In this document: positions 11,846-20,135 of the stretch, piece after piece
Position numbering within the stretch: the stretch's first letter is position 1
Layout of the letters: each line of letters starts with the position of its first letter
Origin: Alphaproteobacteria bacterium RIFCSPLOWO2_01_FULL_40_26
GTDB taxonomy: Bacteria > Pseudomonadota > Alphaproteobacteria > Rickettsiales > UBA1997
Length of the DNA stretch: 38,777 nucleotides
Reading direction: 5' to 3'
NCBI GenBank assembly: GCA_001767955.1
Contig: MEMO01000021.1
Span: 72,344-111,120, forward strand
The notes under the pieces: generated by a model
Told to the model about the DNA's origin: nothing
Seen by the model: only the letters and a program-made list of their open reading frames with translations
Database searches by the model: none
Program-made: the position numbers and the translations under genes

Positions 11846-12847
11846 ATGATGCTCAAAAAGAACGATATTGTTGACATAGTTTCTCCTAGTACCCCATGTA
11901 CTTTTGATGAGATTCAAAAAATAAAAAATTATGTAAAAAAAATTGGATTTACTCCAAGAATTTTTTTGGAAAAAGAGACGGCGATAAAAAAATCACAAAG
12001 CCACGAATTCGCGTCAATTGCGGCTGAAACGCGTTTCGAACAATTAAAGGAAGCAATTGAAAATCCCCATTCAAAAATAATTTGGTGCACGCGCGGCGGT
12101 TATGGCAGCGCAGAAATTTTGCCGTTTTTGATGAAGATGAAAAAACCAAAAAAACCAAAAATTTTTATCGGTTTTTCTGATATTTCTTCGCTAAATATTT
12201 TTCTAATCCAGCAATGGGGATGGAAAGTTGTAAGTGCTCCAATGCTAGTGCAACTTGCCTTGGAGAAGGTTTCTAAAAAATCTGAAAAGGCAATTTTGGA
12301 TTTGGTTTTTGGGAAAAACAAAGAATTAAAATATAAACTGGATTCACTAAATGGACCCCGCAACGAGTGCGGGGTGACACGGTTCTGGAGTTATACTCAA
12401 AACAATGTCACCCCGCATTCTAGAAACAATGTCACCCCGCACTTGTTGCGGGGTCTGATAGTTGGGGGTTGCATCAGCGTCGTTTCCGCCCATTTCGGCA
12501 CTCAAAACCAAATCGATTGGAACAAAAAAATCCTATTCCTCGAAGATGAAGGCGAGGATGGTGAACGGCTTGATCGTTATTTCCATCAGATTGCCATCAT
12601 CATCAAAGAAAGTGAAAAAAAACCAGCGGCAATTCTGCTTGGAAATTTCCTCGAAGCCAATCCTCATGGCGCTCCAAAAGCAAAAAATATCGAAATTGCT
12701 ATAAAAAAATTCAGCGGAAAACTCGGCAATATTCCACTCTTCATCGAAAAATCAAAATGCCTTGGACATAGCAAAAACATGATGCCACTAGTTTTGGGAA
12801 CAGATGCGAAAATTACGGCAGATAATTTTTTGGTTCAGAAACTTTAA
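11846..12847 (+). CDS. ldcA: L,D-carboxypeptidase (murein tetrapeptide, S66 family) with in-frame repeat insertion
   Basis: A 333-residue S66 peptidase, which removes the terminal D-Ala from recycled muropeptide tetrapeptides in the cytoplasm. Ser88 sits in CTRGGYGSAE, the Glu of the triad in FLEDEGED (about E233), and His308 in CLGHSK. Residues 170-203 (NGPRNECGVTRF..) are encoded by a 102-bp paired-hairpin repeat at 12354-12455 that keeps frame; the flanking family sequence resumes at GLIVGGCISVV. The insertion lies between the two domains, in a region likely to tolerate a loop, and all catalytic residues are kept. Confidence 0.9.
   Translation: MMLKKNDIVDIVSPSTPCTFDEIQKIKNYVKKIGFTPRIFLEKETAIKKSQSHEFASIAAETRFEQLKEAIENPHSKIIWCTRGGYGSAEILPFLMKMKKPKKPKIFIGFSDISSLNIFLIQQWGWKVVSAPMLVQLALEKVSKKSEKAILDLVFGKNKELKYKLDSLNGPRNECGVTRFWSYTQNNVTPHSRNNVTPHLLRGLIVGGCISVVSAHFGTQNQIDWNKKILFLEDEGEDGERLDRYFHQIAIIIKESEKKPAAILLGNFLEANPHGAPKAKNIEIAIKKFSGKLGNIPLFIEKSKCLGHSKNMMPLVLGTDAKITADNFLVQKL
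12354..12455. repeat. Paired-hairpin repeat inserted in frame within ldcA
   Basis: 102 bp, exactly 34 codons. The left hairpin pairs ACCCCGCA with TGCGGGGT around ACGAG; the right one (12431-12455) is the inverted form with loop CTTGT. Between them is a third partial copy, gtcaccccgcattctag. Outer ends are GACCCC and GGGGTC. The same plan occurs at 21956-22039 in pabB with a different stem sequence. Confidence 0.85.
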
Positions 12848-12848
12848 T

Positions 12849-12883
12849 TTGAGTTTTTGATCTCGATTCCTAAAAAGCGCGCC
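12849..12883 (+). promoter_or_regulatory. Candidate nuoD promoter with G+C discriminator
   Basis: TTGAGT (12849-12854), 16 bp, TAAAAA (12871-12876), then GCGCGCC (12877-12883), ending 26 bp before the nuoD ATG. It shares the layout of the rpmJ, rplY, gcvPA and tuf promoters, with a block one base shorter. Confidence 0.55.
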
Positions 12884-12909
12884 TTCGAATTTCAGCAAAT
12901 CTAGCAGAT

Positions 12910-14088
12910 ATGACCTCCCCCCAAACCAAAAACATGACAATCAATTTTGGTCCACAACATCCGGCGGCGCATGGGGTTTTGCGTTTGGTTTTGGAGATGG
13001 ATGGAGAAGTGATTACACGTGCCGATCCACACATTGGCTTGCTGCATCGCGGCACGGAAAAACTGATCGAATACAAAACTTATCTACAGGCTGTGCCTTA
13101 TTTTGACCGGCTCGATTATGTTTCGCCAATGTGTCAGGAACACGCTTACGCCTTGGCGGTAGAAAAACTTTTGGGCTGCAAAATTCCGCGTCGCGCACAG
13201 TTCATCCGTGTTTTGTTTTCCGAAATCACCCGCATCCTCAATCACATCATGGCTGTAACCACGCAAGCTCTTGACGTCGGAGCAATGACGCCGCTTTTAT
13301 GGATGTTTGAAGAACGCGAAAAAATGATGGGATTTTATGAAAAAGTTTCCGGCTCAAGAATGCATGCCGCTTACATACGTCCAGGTGGAGTACATCGTGA
13401 TCTGCCGGAAGGATTGCTTGAGGAAATTGCCGCTTTTGCCAGACAATATCCAAAATGGATTGACGATGTGGAATCACTTTTAACCGACAATCGCATCTTC
13501 AAACAGCGTATGGTTGAAATCGGCGTGGTTTCAAAAGAACAGGCTTTGGATTGGGGTTTTTCCGGCCCGATGATTCGCGGCTCCGGCATCGCCTGGGATT
13601 TACGTAAATCACAACCATATGAAGTTTATGGCGAATTGGATTTTGACATTCCGATTGGAAAACATGGCGATTCTTACGACCGCTATTTGATCCGCATCGA
13701 GGAAATGCGCCAATCGGTGAAGCTGATCGAACAATGCATCGAAAAAATGCCGGCAGGCGCAATCACATGCGACGACCCAAAAATCGCGCCTCCAAAAAGA
13801 GATGAGATGAAGCGCGACATGGAATCACTCATCAATCACTTCAAACTTTACACTGAAGGCTATCACGTTCCAGAAGGCGAAACCTACGCCGCCGTTGAAG
13901 CGCCAAAAGGTGAGTTTGGTGTTTACATAATTTCTGATGGCGGAAATAAACCGCATCGCTGTCGTGTTCGTGCTCCAGGTTTTGCTCATTTGCAAGGTTT
14001 GGAATTCATGGTCAAAGGCCATATGCTTGCCGATGTCGTCACCATAATCTCCACACAAGACATCGTTTTTGGCGAGGTTGACAGATAA
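12910..14088 (+). CDS. nuoD: NADH-quinone oxidoreductase 49-kDa subunit D
   Basis: A 392-residue complex I subunit that forms part of the quinone-binding cavity on the peripheral arm. [14 protein letters not shown] near the start, [31 protein letters not shown] and the C-terminal DIVFGEVDR are family signatures and the length is full. It has its own candidate promoter and stands alone: none of nuoA-C or nuoE-N is adjacent, unlike the usual alphaproteobacterial nuo operon. The flanking genes are ldcA and rpmJ. The -35 element for rpmJ lies in its last codons. Confidence 0.97.
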   Translation: MTSPQTKNMTINFGPQHPAAHGVLRLVLEMDGEVITRADPHIGLLHRGTEKLIEYKTYLQAVPYFDRLDYVSPMCQEHAYALAVEKLLGCKIPRRAQFIRVLFSEITRILNHIMAVTTQALDVGAMTPLLWMFEEREKMMGFYEKVSGSRMHAAYIRPGGVHRDLPEGLLEEIAAFARQYPKWIDDVESLLTDNRIFKQRMVEIGVVSKEQALDWGFSGPMIRGSGIAWDLRKSQPYEVYGELDFDIPIGKHGDSYDRYLIRIEEMRQSVKLIEQCIEKMPAGAITCDDPKIAPPKRDEMKRDMESLINHFKLYTEGYHVPEGETYAAVEAPKGEFGVYIISDGGNKPHRCRVRAPGFAHLQGLEFMVKGHMLADVVTIISTQDIVFGEVDR

Positions 14089-14113
14089 ATTTCGCTAACT
14101 ACCTTGCCGCGCC
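14078..14113 (+). promoter_or_regulatory. Candidate rpmJ-hemC promoter
   Basis: TTGACA (14078-14083), 16 bp, TACCTT (14100-14105), then GCCGCGCC (14106-14113), 30 bp before the rpmJ ATG. The -35 overlaps the nuoD stop region. The G+C block after the -10 matches the rplY, tuf and gcvPA promoters exactly. Confidence 0.65.
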
Positions 14114-14143
14114 TTCGTTTAACCAATCCTTTAAGAGAGCCGG

Positions 14144-14269
14144 ATGAAAATTTTTAATTCACTAAAGACAGCAAAAAAGAGAGATAAAAACTGCAAAGTA
14201 GTACGCAGAAAAGGCCGGCTTTACGTAATCAACAAAACCAATCCGCGTTTCAAGGCTAGACAGGGATAA
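14144..14269 (+). CDS. rpmJ: 50S ribosomal protein L36
   Basis: A 41-residue protein, [20 protein letters not shown] at the start and a basic tail ending NPRFKARQG, matching the longer L36 form. It carries a single Cys (Cys17), so it is the zinc-less type. An AAGAGAG stretch precedes the ATG. Its TAA overlaps the hemC ATG (TAATG), so hemC translation is probably coupled to a ribosomal protein. Confidence 0.92.
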   Translation: MKIFNSLKTAKKRDKNCKVVRRKGRLYVINKTNPRFKARQG

Positions 14270-15192
14270 TGCGGTTAAAGCTCCGAATCGGCACAAGAAC
14301 CAGCAAATTAGCGCTTTCGCAGGTTGCAGAAGTTCATCTTTTACTAGCTGATCATCTTACAGATTTTCAAGTTGAAATTGTTCCAATAGTCACTTCCGGC
14401 GATAAAATTCAGGATCGCAATCTTGCCGAATTTGGCGGCAAAGGTCTGTTTATAAAAGAGCTGGAGGAAGCTCTGCTTTCAAACAAAATTGATATCGCCA
14501 TTCATTCAGCAAAAGACATGCCACCGCTGATCGATGATGAAACTGAAATCGTCGCTTTTACGAAGCGCCTTGATGCACGCGACTGTTTCATCTCCAAAAA
14601 TTTCAACTCAATTGAAGATTTGCCGAAATGCGCCGTTGTTGGAACTTCTTCCCCACGCCGCAAAGCAATTTTATTGCGCGCGCGGTCTGATTTAAAAATT
14701 GTCAATTTCCGCGGCAATGTTGACACGCGCCTTATCAAAATCGAAAATGAAGAAGTTGATGCCGCAATCCTTGCCGTATCAGGATTGATAAGGCTTGGCA
14801 AAGAATCAAAAATCAGGAAAATCATCGAAAAAAATGTGATGCTTCCAGCGGGAGGTCAGGGTGCATTAGTAATTCAAGCAAGAAAAAATCACCAAGAATT
14901 GGGAAGAGTTTTAAAAAAAATCAGCGATGAAAAAACCGAAATTGAAATCAGATGCGAACGCGCATTTTTGCAGGAACTTGGCGCATCATGCACCACTCCC
15001 GTCGCAACTCATGCCGAAATCAGCAACAACAAACTCAACTTAAAAACAATCCTCCTTGCCCATAATGGCGATGAATTTTTTGAGACAAATCTAAACACAA
15101 AAGCAAATCCGGAATCAGCAATAAAACTTGGAATAGACAGCGCAAACAAAGTGAAAAAAGAGGCTGAAAAACTTTTGGCAAAGCTTATTTGA
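14269..15192 (+). CDS. hemC: Porphobilinogen deaminase (hydroxymethylbilane synthase)
   Basis: A 307-residue HemC, which polymerises four porphobilinogens to hydroxymethylbilane. IGTRTSKLAL at the start, KDMPP (82-86), VGTSSPRRKA, NFRGNVDTRL, and GASCTTPVA with Cys241, the attachment site of the dipyrromethane cofactor, are all present. Expressed with rpmJ from the shared promoter; hemA lies elsewhere in the window at 1296. Confidence 0.97.
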   Translation: MRLKLRIGTRTSKLALSQVAEVHLLLADHLTDFQVEIVPIVTSGDKIQDRNLAEFGGKGLFIKELEEALLSNKIDIAIHSAKDMPPLIDDETEIVAFTKRLDARDCFISKNFNSIEDLPKCAVVGTSSPRRKAILLRARSDLKIVNFRGNVDTRLIKIENEEVDAAILAVSGLIRLGKESKIRKIIEKNVMLPAGGQGALVIQARKNHQELGRVLKKISDEKTEIEIRCERAFLQELGASCTTPVATHAEISNNKLNLKTILLAHNGDEFFETNLNTKANPESAIKLGIDSANKVKKEAEKLLAKLI

Positions 15193-15448
15193 AGGCTGAA
15201 AAAATCAGAGTTAAAATCGCCAAAATCAAACTGGCATAAAGAACAGCAACAAAATGACGATTCTGCAGAGAAAATTTTCCTGGAACTTTTACTTCTGTTG
15301 ATTTTTCTCCCACGATTTTTTCACCTTCAAACTCGGTTTTTCTTTTCAGAATTCTTGAAAACAAAAACCCTTCAATCACAAAAACCCAAAAAACATAAAC
15401 CGTGATCGGAAGCAGACCTGGCCAGATTTTTAGAAGAAATTTTAACAT
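15185..15448 (-). CDS. Small two-helix membrane protein, function unknown
   Basis: An 87-residue protein with one hydrophobic segment near 10-30 (WPGLLPITVYVFWVFVIEGFLF) and another at 67-85 (FVAVLYASLILAILTLIFSAF), separated by a charged loop. I do not recognise a family. It overlaps the 3' end of hemC by 8 bp in the convergent direction. Coding status is supported by length, two clean membrane segments and an otherwise empty strand. Confidence 0.6.
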   Translation of the reverse strand: MLKFLLKIWPGLLPITVYVFWVFVIEGFLFSRILKRKTEFEGEKIVGEKSTEVKVPGKFSLQNRHFVAVLYASLILAILTLIFSAFK

Positions 15449-15467
15449 AATTTAGAAGTAATTTTTT

Positions 15468-15588
15468 GGTTGTTATCAAAAATATTGTGTCTCTAAAAAC
15501 AGATCCTGAAACAAGTTCAGGATGACATGTTTTGGAACCATCTTTCCCTAATTGTCATTTTTCTGGACACAAAATTTTAAGAACAATC
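15468..15588. repeat. 121-bp inverted-ended repeat, copy 2
   Basis: Second copy of the element at 6982-7102, differing at one visible position, 8.5 kb away and in the same orientation. Here it is intergenic, upstream of hisA. Its near identity suggests recent duplication or conversion. Confidence 0.75.
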
Positions 15589-15599
15589 CTTTTTTAACC

Positions 15600-15640
15600 C
15601 CAGATTTTAGACAGGTTCTAAATCATAAATCGTAAATTCA
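15600..15640. repeat. MITE-end remnant and degenerate heptamers upstream of hisA
   Basis: The stretch agacaggttcta matches the closing end of the TAGAGCC MITEs with one change and stands without a partner. It is followed by atcataa atcgtaa, resembling two degenerate units of the heptamer found between lysC and ppiD. Confidence 0.4.
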
Positions 15641-16360
15641 ATGATAATCTTCCCAGCAATAGACATCAAATCCGGACAATGTGTGCGGCTGTTCAAGGGC
15701 GATATGAACAGCGCAACAATTTTTGCTCCCAATCCGGCAAGGCAGGCAAAGGAATTTGAAGAGGCCAGATTCAAATTTTTGCATATTGTTGATCTTGACG
15801 GCGCCATTGCTGGAAAATCAGTTAATGAACAATCGGTTAAAGAAATTCTTTCCACTGTAAAAATTCCAATTCAGCTCGGTGGTGGAATTCGCGATTTGGC
15901 AGCAATCGAAAAATGGTTGTCGCTCGGTGTAAACCGCGTGATTCTTGGCACAATCGCAGCAAAAAATCCGCAATTTGTTGTTGAGGCCTGTCAAAAATTT
16001 CCTGGAAAAATCGTAGTTGGAATTGATGCCACAAATGGTCAGGTTGCAACTGAAGGCTGGGTTAAAACCGAAAAAATTTTGGCAGAGGAATTAGCAAAAC
16101 AATTCGAATATTGCGGCGTTTCCGCAGTGATTTATACCGACATTTCGCGCGATGGCACCATGTCTGGAGTGAACATCGAAGGAACACAAAAACTGGCACA
16201 ATCTCTCATGATTCCAGTGATTGCCTCCGGCGGAATTTCTTCGTTTGAAGATGTGATAAAAATCAGAAATCTGGAGAAAGACGGAGTAAGTGGCTGCGTA
16301 ATCGGCCGCGCTCTTTATGACAAAAAAATCAGTCTTAAAGATCTGGCAGATATAGCTTGA
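15641..16360 (+). CDS. hisA: ProFAR isomerase of histidine synthesis
   Basis: A 239-residue TIM-barrel isomerase converting ProFAR to PRFAR in step four of histidine synthesis. PAIDIKSGQCVRL has catalytic Asp8; GGGIRDLAAIEKWL and GIDATNGQVATEGW (Asp129) follow; TDISRDGTMSG and IASGGISS complete the phosphate site. HisF is the main alternative but the Asp8/Asp129 context and ATEGW point to HisA. It stands apart from other his genes in this window. Confidence 0.95.
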   Translation: MIIFPAIDIKSGQCVRLFKGDMNSATIFAPNPARQAKEFEEARFKFLHIVDLDGAIAGKSVNEQSVKEILSTVKIPIQLGGGIRDLAAIEKWLSLGVNRVILGTIAAKNPQFVVEACQKFPGKIVVGIDATNGQVATEGWVKTEKILAEELAKQFEYCGVSAVIYTDISRDGTMSGVNIEGTQKLAQSLMIPVIASGGISSFEDVIKIRNLEKDGVSGCVIGRALYDKKISLKDLADIA

Positions 16361-16392
16361 TATTTTGTGTCTCAAACATAGCTTGCCGCGCC
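16357..16392 (+). promoter_or_regulatory. Candidate promoter of the gcvPA-pabB operon
   Basis: TTGATA (16357-16362), 16 bp, TAGCTT (16379-16384), then GCCGCGCC (16385-16392), 29 bp before the gcvPA ATG. The -35 overlaps the hisA stop. The -10 plus block is identical to that of rplY. The leader is too short for a glycine riboswitch. Confidence 0.65.
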
Positions 16393-16421
16393 CTCTCCAC
16401 TTACGACTTACAAACTAAAAC

Positions 16422-17690
16422 ATGCGCTATCTGGCTTTAACAAAAAATGATCGCCGTGAAATGCTTGCCGAAATTGGCGCATCATCCGTTGATCATCTTT
16501 ACGACACCGTTCCATCAGAATTTTTATTAAAAAAACCAATCGAAAATTTACCAAATCACCAAGGTGAAATTGAAGTGGAAAATTTTGTCAAATCCCTGGC
16601 AAATAAAAATCGCAATGCTGCGCAAGGCCCGTTCTTTCTTGGTGCTGGGTGCTATCGTCATCATATCCCATCCGCAGTTGATCACATTATCCAGCGCTCT
16701 GAATTTCTAACTTCCTACACCCCATATCAGCCAGAAATTTCACAAGGCACTTTGGCAACAATTTTCCAATTCCAAAGCATCATCGCTTTATTGACTGGAA
16801 TGGAAGTTGCCAATGCTTCGATGTATGATGGAGCAACCGCCATGGCAGAGAGTTGTTTGATGGCTTTAAGAATCAAAGCTGGCAAAAAAAACATCGCAAA
16901 AATCGATCATATTCATCCTGACTATCTCGACGTCACCACAACCTATCTCGATTTAAATGAGACAAAATTCGTTGACAAAATCGATGAAAATTGTGCCGCA
17001 GCAATCGTGCAATATCCCAATTTTCATGGCGAAATTGGCAATCTTGATGAGATCAGAAAAAAATGCGATGAGGCTGGAGCGCTTCTGATTGTAGTGGTTA
17101 ACGAAATTCTATCACTTGGCCTTCTTGCCGCACCGTCAATGGCTGATATTGTTGTTGGCGAAGCTTCATCTTTGGGAGTCGGATTAAATTTCGGCGGCCC
17201 ACTTCTCGGATTTTTCGCCTGCAAAAAAGAATTTGTCCGTCAAATGCCAGGCAGAATTTGCGGCGCCACAGTTGATACCAATGGCAGACCTGGCTATGTT
17301 CTAACACTTAACGCACGCGAACAGCACATCCGCCGCGAAAAAGCCACCTCCAACATCTGCTCAAATCAAGGCTTATGCGCCACCGCTTTCACAATTCACG
17401 CCTCACTTCTTGGCGAAATTGGTTTTAAAAAACTGGCTTTGATCAATCACAAAAAGGCCTGCGACCTTGCAGATATGCTTGCCAAAGTCAAAGGCGTGAA
17501 AATTCTGAACAAAAATTTCTTCAATGAATTTACAATTGAACTTGGTCAAGATGCAGAAGAAATTAACAAAAAACTTCTTGCAAAAAACATCATCGGCGGA
17601 TTTGCGGAAGGAAAAAAAATGATCGTTGCGGTTAGCGAATTAACCAGTGCAAACGATATGGAAAACCTTGCTCAAGAACTTATAAACTAA
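16422..17690 (+). CDS. gcvPA: Glycine dehydrogenase (decarboxylating) subunit 1
   Basis: A 422-residue N-terminal half of split P-protein. Opening MRYLALTKNDRREMLAEIGASS, then GPFFLGAGCYRHHIPSAVDHI, TPYQPEISQGTL and MYDGATAMAE are the family signatures. With subunit 2 it decarboxylates glycine and passes the aminomethyl group to the lipoyl arm of GcvH. It is one base from gcvPB and leads a plus-strand run continuing to pabB. gcvT and gcvH are not in the window. Confidence 0.96.
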   Translation: MRYLALTKNDRREMLAEIGASSVDHLYDTVPSEFLLKKPIENLPNHQGEIEVENFVKSLANKNRNAAQGPFFLGAGCYRHHIPSAVDHIIQRSEFLTSYTPYQPEISQGTLATIFQFQSIIALLTGMEVANASMYDGATAMAESCLMALRIKAGKKNIAKIDHIHPDYLDVTTTYLDLNETKFVDKIDENCAAAIVQYPNFHGEIGNLDEIRKKCDEAGALLIVVVNEILSLGLLAAPSMADIVVGEASSLGVGLNFGGPLLGFFACKKEFVRQMPGRICGATVDTNGRPGYVLTLNAREQHIRREKATSNICSNQGLCATAFTIHASLLGEIGFKKLALINHKKACDLADMLAKVKGVKILNKNFFNEFTIELGQDAEEINKKLLAKNIIGGFAEGKKMIVAVSELTSANDMENLAQELIN

Positions 17691-17691
17691 C

Positions 17692-19173
17692 ATGTCTGCT
17701 CCAAAAGAAATTGGTGGATTAAATCACGAAACTGAACTTCTAATCAAACAATCACATGAAGGCGCGTGCGGCGTTGATTTGCCAGAAGTAGAAAATACCA
17801 AACTATGCCTTCGGATTGGTCAAACAAAACGTGAAAAAATTGGTTTGCCGCAAGTTAATGAACCACAAGTGATACGCCATTTTATTCGTCTCTCGAACCA
17901 GAATTATTCAATTGATGCCGGCTTCTATCCACTTGGCTCCTGCACCATGAAACACAATCCGCGCCTCAATGAAAAAATGGCGCGCCTGCCCGGCTTTGCC
18001 GATATTCACCCGCTGCAAGATCAATCAACAATTCAAGGTGCTTTGGAATTGATGTTTAATCTGCAAAACTGGCTTGCAACTTTAACTGGTCTTCCCGCTG
18101 TTTCTCTTGCTCCTGCAGCTGGCGCACAAGGCGAGCTTGCCGGTATGCTTACGATTAAAAAAGCGCATGAATCACGCGGCGAAACCAATCGTAAAATTGT
18201 TTTGATTCCGGATTCTGCTCACGGCACTAATCCAGCAACCGCGGCAATTTGCGGCTTTGAGATCAAAGTTATTCCGTCAAATTCCGAAGGTTTGATTGAT
18301 ATTTTGCTGTTCAAAAAACTTATCGCCGAACATGGCAAAAACATTGCCGGCACCATGATCACCAATCCCAACACCTGCGGCAAATTTGAAAAAAACATCA
18401 AAGAAATTGCTGATTTGATTCATGAGGCCGGCGCTTATTTTTACTGCGACGGCGCCAATTACAACGCCATCGTTGGCAAGGTTAAGCCTGCTGATATCGG
18501 AGTTGACGTGATGCATTTCAATTTACATAAAACCTTTTCCACTCCGCATGGCGGCGGCGGACCTGGCTCTGGACCAATTGCCGTGCGCAAGGAATTGGCA
18601 GAATTTTTGCCAACTCCGCATGTGATTAAAGAAGGCGAAATCTACAAATTCACAACGCCGAAAAATTCCTGCGGCAAAGTAAAAGGCTTTAGCGGCCAAT
18701 TTGGCATGCATGTTCGTGCCTTGTCCTATATGCTTTCACACGGAGCTGATGGTTTGCAAAAAGTTGCCGAAGATGCGGTTTTAAGCGCCAATTACATCCT
18801 CGCCAAATTGAAGAATTTTTATCATGCGCCATTTGAAGGCAATTGCATGCATGAATGTCTGCTCACCGATAAAATTCAGAAAGCGCAAGGGGTTTCAACT
18901 CTCGATATCGCCAAAGCTCTGGTTGAATATGGCATTCATCCAATGACGATCTTTTTCCCACTTGTTGTTTCAGGCGCGATGCTGATCGAACCAACAGAAA
19001 CTGAAGGCAAGGAAATCATCGACGAATTCATCAACGTAATGATCTTCATTGCCAAAGAAGCAAAGGAAGGCCGAGGTGAAAAATTCCATAATTATCCACT
19101 CAACACCCCGCGCCGCAGATTGGATGACATCAAAGCCGCAAAAAATCCAATTACAACCTGGATGCAGTTATGA
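17692..19173 (+). CDS. gcvPB: Glycine dehydrogenase (decarboxylating) subunit 2
   Basis: A 493-residue C-terminal half of split P-protein, carrying the PLP site: HFNLHKTFSTPHGGGGPGSG places the Schiff-base Lys. GFYPLGSCTMKHNPR, SLAPAAGAQGELAG and PDSAHGTNPATA are also conserved. The start follows the gcvPA stop directly and its own stop overlaps the ATG of the prepilin gene. Confidence 0.96.
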   Translation: MSAPKEIGGLNHETELLIKQSHEGACGVDLPEVENTKLCLRIGQTKREKIGLPQVNEPQVIRHFIRLSNQNYSIDAGFYPLGSCTMKHNPRLNEKMARLPGFADIHPLQDQSTIQGALELMFNLQNWLATLTGLPAVSLAPAAGAQGELAGMLTIKKAHESRGETNRKIVLIPDSAHGTNPATAAICGFEIKVIPSNSEGLIDILLFKKLIAEHGKNIAGTMITNPNTCGKFEKNIKEIADLIHEAGAYFYCDGANYNAIVGKVKPADIGVDVMHFNLHKTFSTPHGGGGPGSGPIAVRKELAEFLPTPHVIKEGEIYKFTTPKNSCGKVKGFSGQFGMHVRALSYMLSHGADGLQKVAEDAVLSANYILAKLKNFYHAPFEGNCMHECLLTDKIQKAQGVSTLDIAKALVEYGIHPMTIFFPLVVSGAMLIEPTETEGKEIIDEFINVMIFIAKEAKEGRGEKFHNYPLNTPRRRLDDIKAAKNPITTWMQL

Positions 19174-20135
19174 GGCAAAATTTGAAGAATTTTTATGGAA
19201 GATTCGTGCATCGTGCATCGTGCATCGTGCATCGAATTCATAATTTTACGAAGCACGAAGCACGAAGCACGAAGCACACCAACGCCTTCTCCCTCCTCGA
19301 ACTAGCAATCGTCCTGGTAATCATCAGCATCCTGATTGTTGGAGTCACTCAAGGTGCAGCAATGATTAATGCAGCACGTCTTACCAATGCCAGATCTGTC
19401 ACCTCCAAATCTCCTGTGCCAAATATTCCAGGACTTACAGCATGGTATGAAACATCTCTGAGAGATTCTTTCAAAGGCAGTGAAGCAATTGAAAATGGAC
19501 AGATTACGGAATGGTATGACATCAGCCCAAACTCACTTGCCTCCAAAAAAAACAAGCTAACCAAAACTGCTGGGAGTGACGCAATCTATCGCATTTCCGG
19601 CATCAACAAAACTCCATCAGTTAAGTTCAGTGGTTCCGGAAAAATTTCTCTGGCAAATTTTTATCAGGGCAACACTGCGCAGGCCACAGTGTTTTTGGTG
19701 TTTAGAGCTGATTTTACTCCAAGCGCAACACAAGTAATTCCGTTTGATTCTTACAACGGTGCAAGTCGTTTCTCCATCGGCATTAAAAACAATGCAATTA
19801 GGCTTGATGCGGGAACCGCCGCAGATACAGCAACTGCTTCAAATCCGGCAAATTTTGTTGCCGGTGGAGAATATATCCTTGCCGTCTATTTCAACGGCTC
19901 GTCATCCGGAGCATATCTCAACAACGCAGCCACTCTTGCCGGCGCTGGCAACATCAATGCCGGCAGCAATTCCTTAACCGGCACAAGCATCGGAGCTGAT
20001 AAAAACGGCACCAGCGGTTTCACCGGCATGATTTCTGAAGTGATAATTTTCAACCGCTCGCTCAAAATTCAGGAACGCAAAGATGTGATGAATTACCTGT
20101 CCAAAAAATATAAAATCGCGGTGAGCGGAATTTGA
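19170..20135 (+). CDS. Type IV prepilin-like protein with C-terminal LamG-like domain
   Basis: A 321-residue protein from ATG 19170, which overlaps the gcvPB stop. Residues 40-57, FSLLELAIVLVIISILIV, form a class III signal: cleavage before Phe40, Glu at mature position 5, then the hydrophobic helix. From about 70 onward, GLTAWYETSLRDSF.., VKFSGSGKI, GMISEVIIFNRSL and DVMNYLSKKYKI resemble concanavalin-A/LamG-type beta sandwiches. It is probably a minor pilin or pseudopilin exposing a glycan- or surface-binding domain; the prepilin peptidase at 31534 could process it. Most of the 39-residue leader is encoded by two inverted heptamer arrays (19205-19275), so the true start may be one of the array GTGs. 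Its stop overlaps the rpoH ATG. Confidence 0.8.
   Translation: MRQNLKNFYGRFVHRASCIVHRIHNFTKHEARSTKHTNAFSLLELAIVLVIISILIVGVTQGAAMINAARLTNARSVTSKSPVPNIPGLTAWYETSLRDSFKGSEAIENGQITEWYDISPNSLASKKNKLTKTAGSDAIYRISGINKTPSVKFSGSGKISLANFYQGNTAQATVFLVFRADFTPSATQVIPFDSYNGASRFSIGIKNNAIRLDAGTAADTATASNPANFVAGGEYILAVYFNGSSSGAYLNNAATLAGAGNINAGSNSLTGTSIGADKNGTSGFTGMISEVIIFNRSLKIQERKDVMNYLSKKYKIAVSGI
19205..19275. repeat. Opposed heptamer arrays in the prepilin leader
   Basis: cgtgcat occurs four times (19205-19232), then a short spacer, then acgaagc four times (19248-19275). Read on the opposite strand the first unit is acgatgc, so both are ACGANNN and lie in inverted orientation with one mismatch per unit. 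Copy changes of 7 bp would shift reading frame between ATG 19170 and the mature pilin. Confidence 0.85.

Noticed and set aside
12078-12463. Frameshifted or broken ldcA
   Set aside because: The insertion is 102 bp and the frame stays open with all triad regions present, so the gene is intact in reading frame.
13013-13762. Long minus-strand frames under nuoD
   Set aside because: They are antisense shadows of a well-conserved gene with no recognisable domains.
16361-16421. Glycine riboswitch before gcvPA
   Set aside because: The leader after the inferred start is about 30 bp, far too short for a glycine aptamer.
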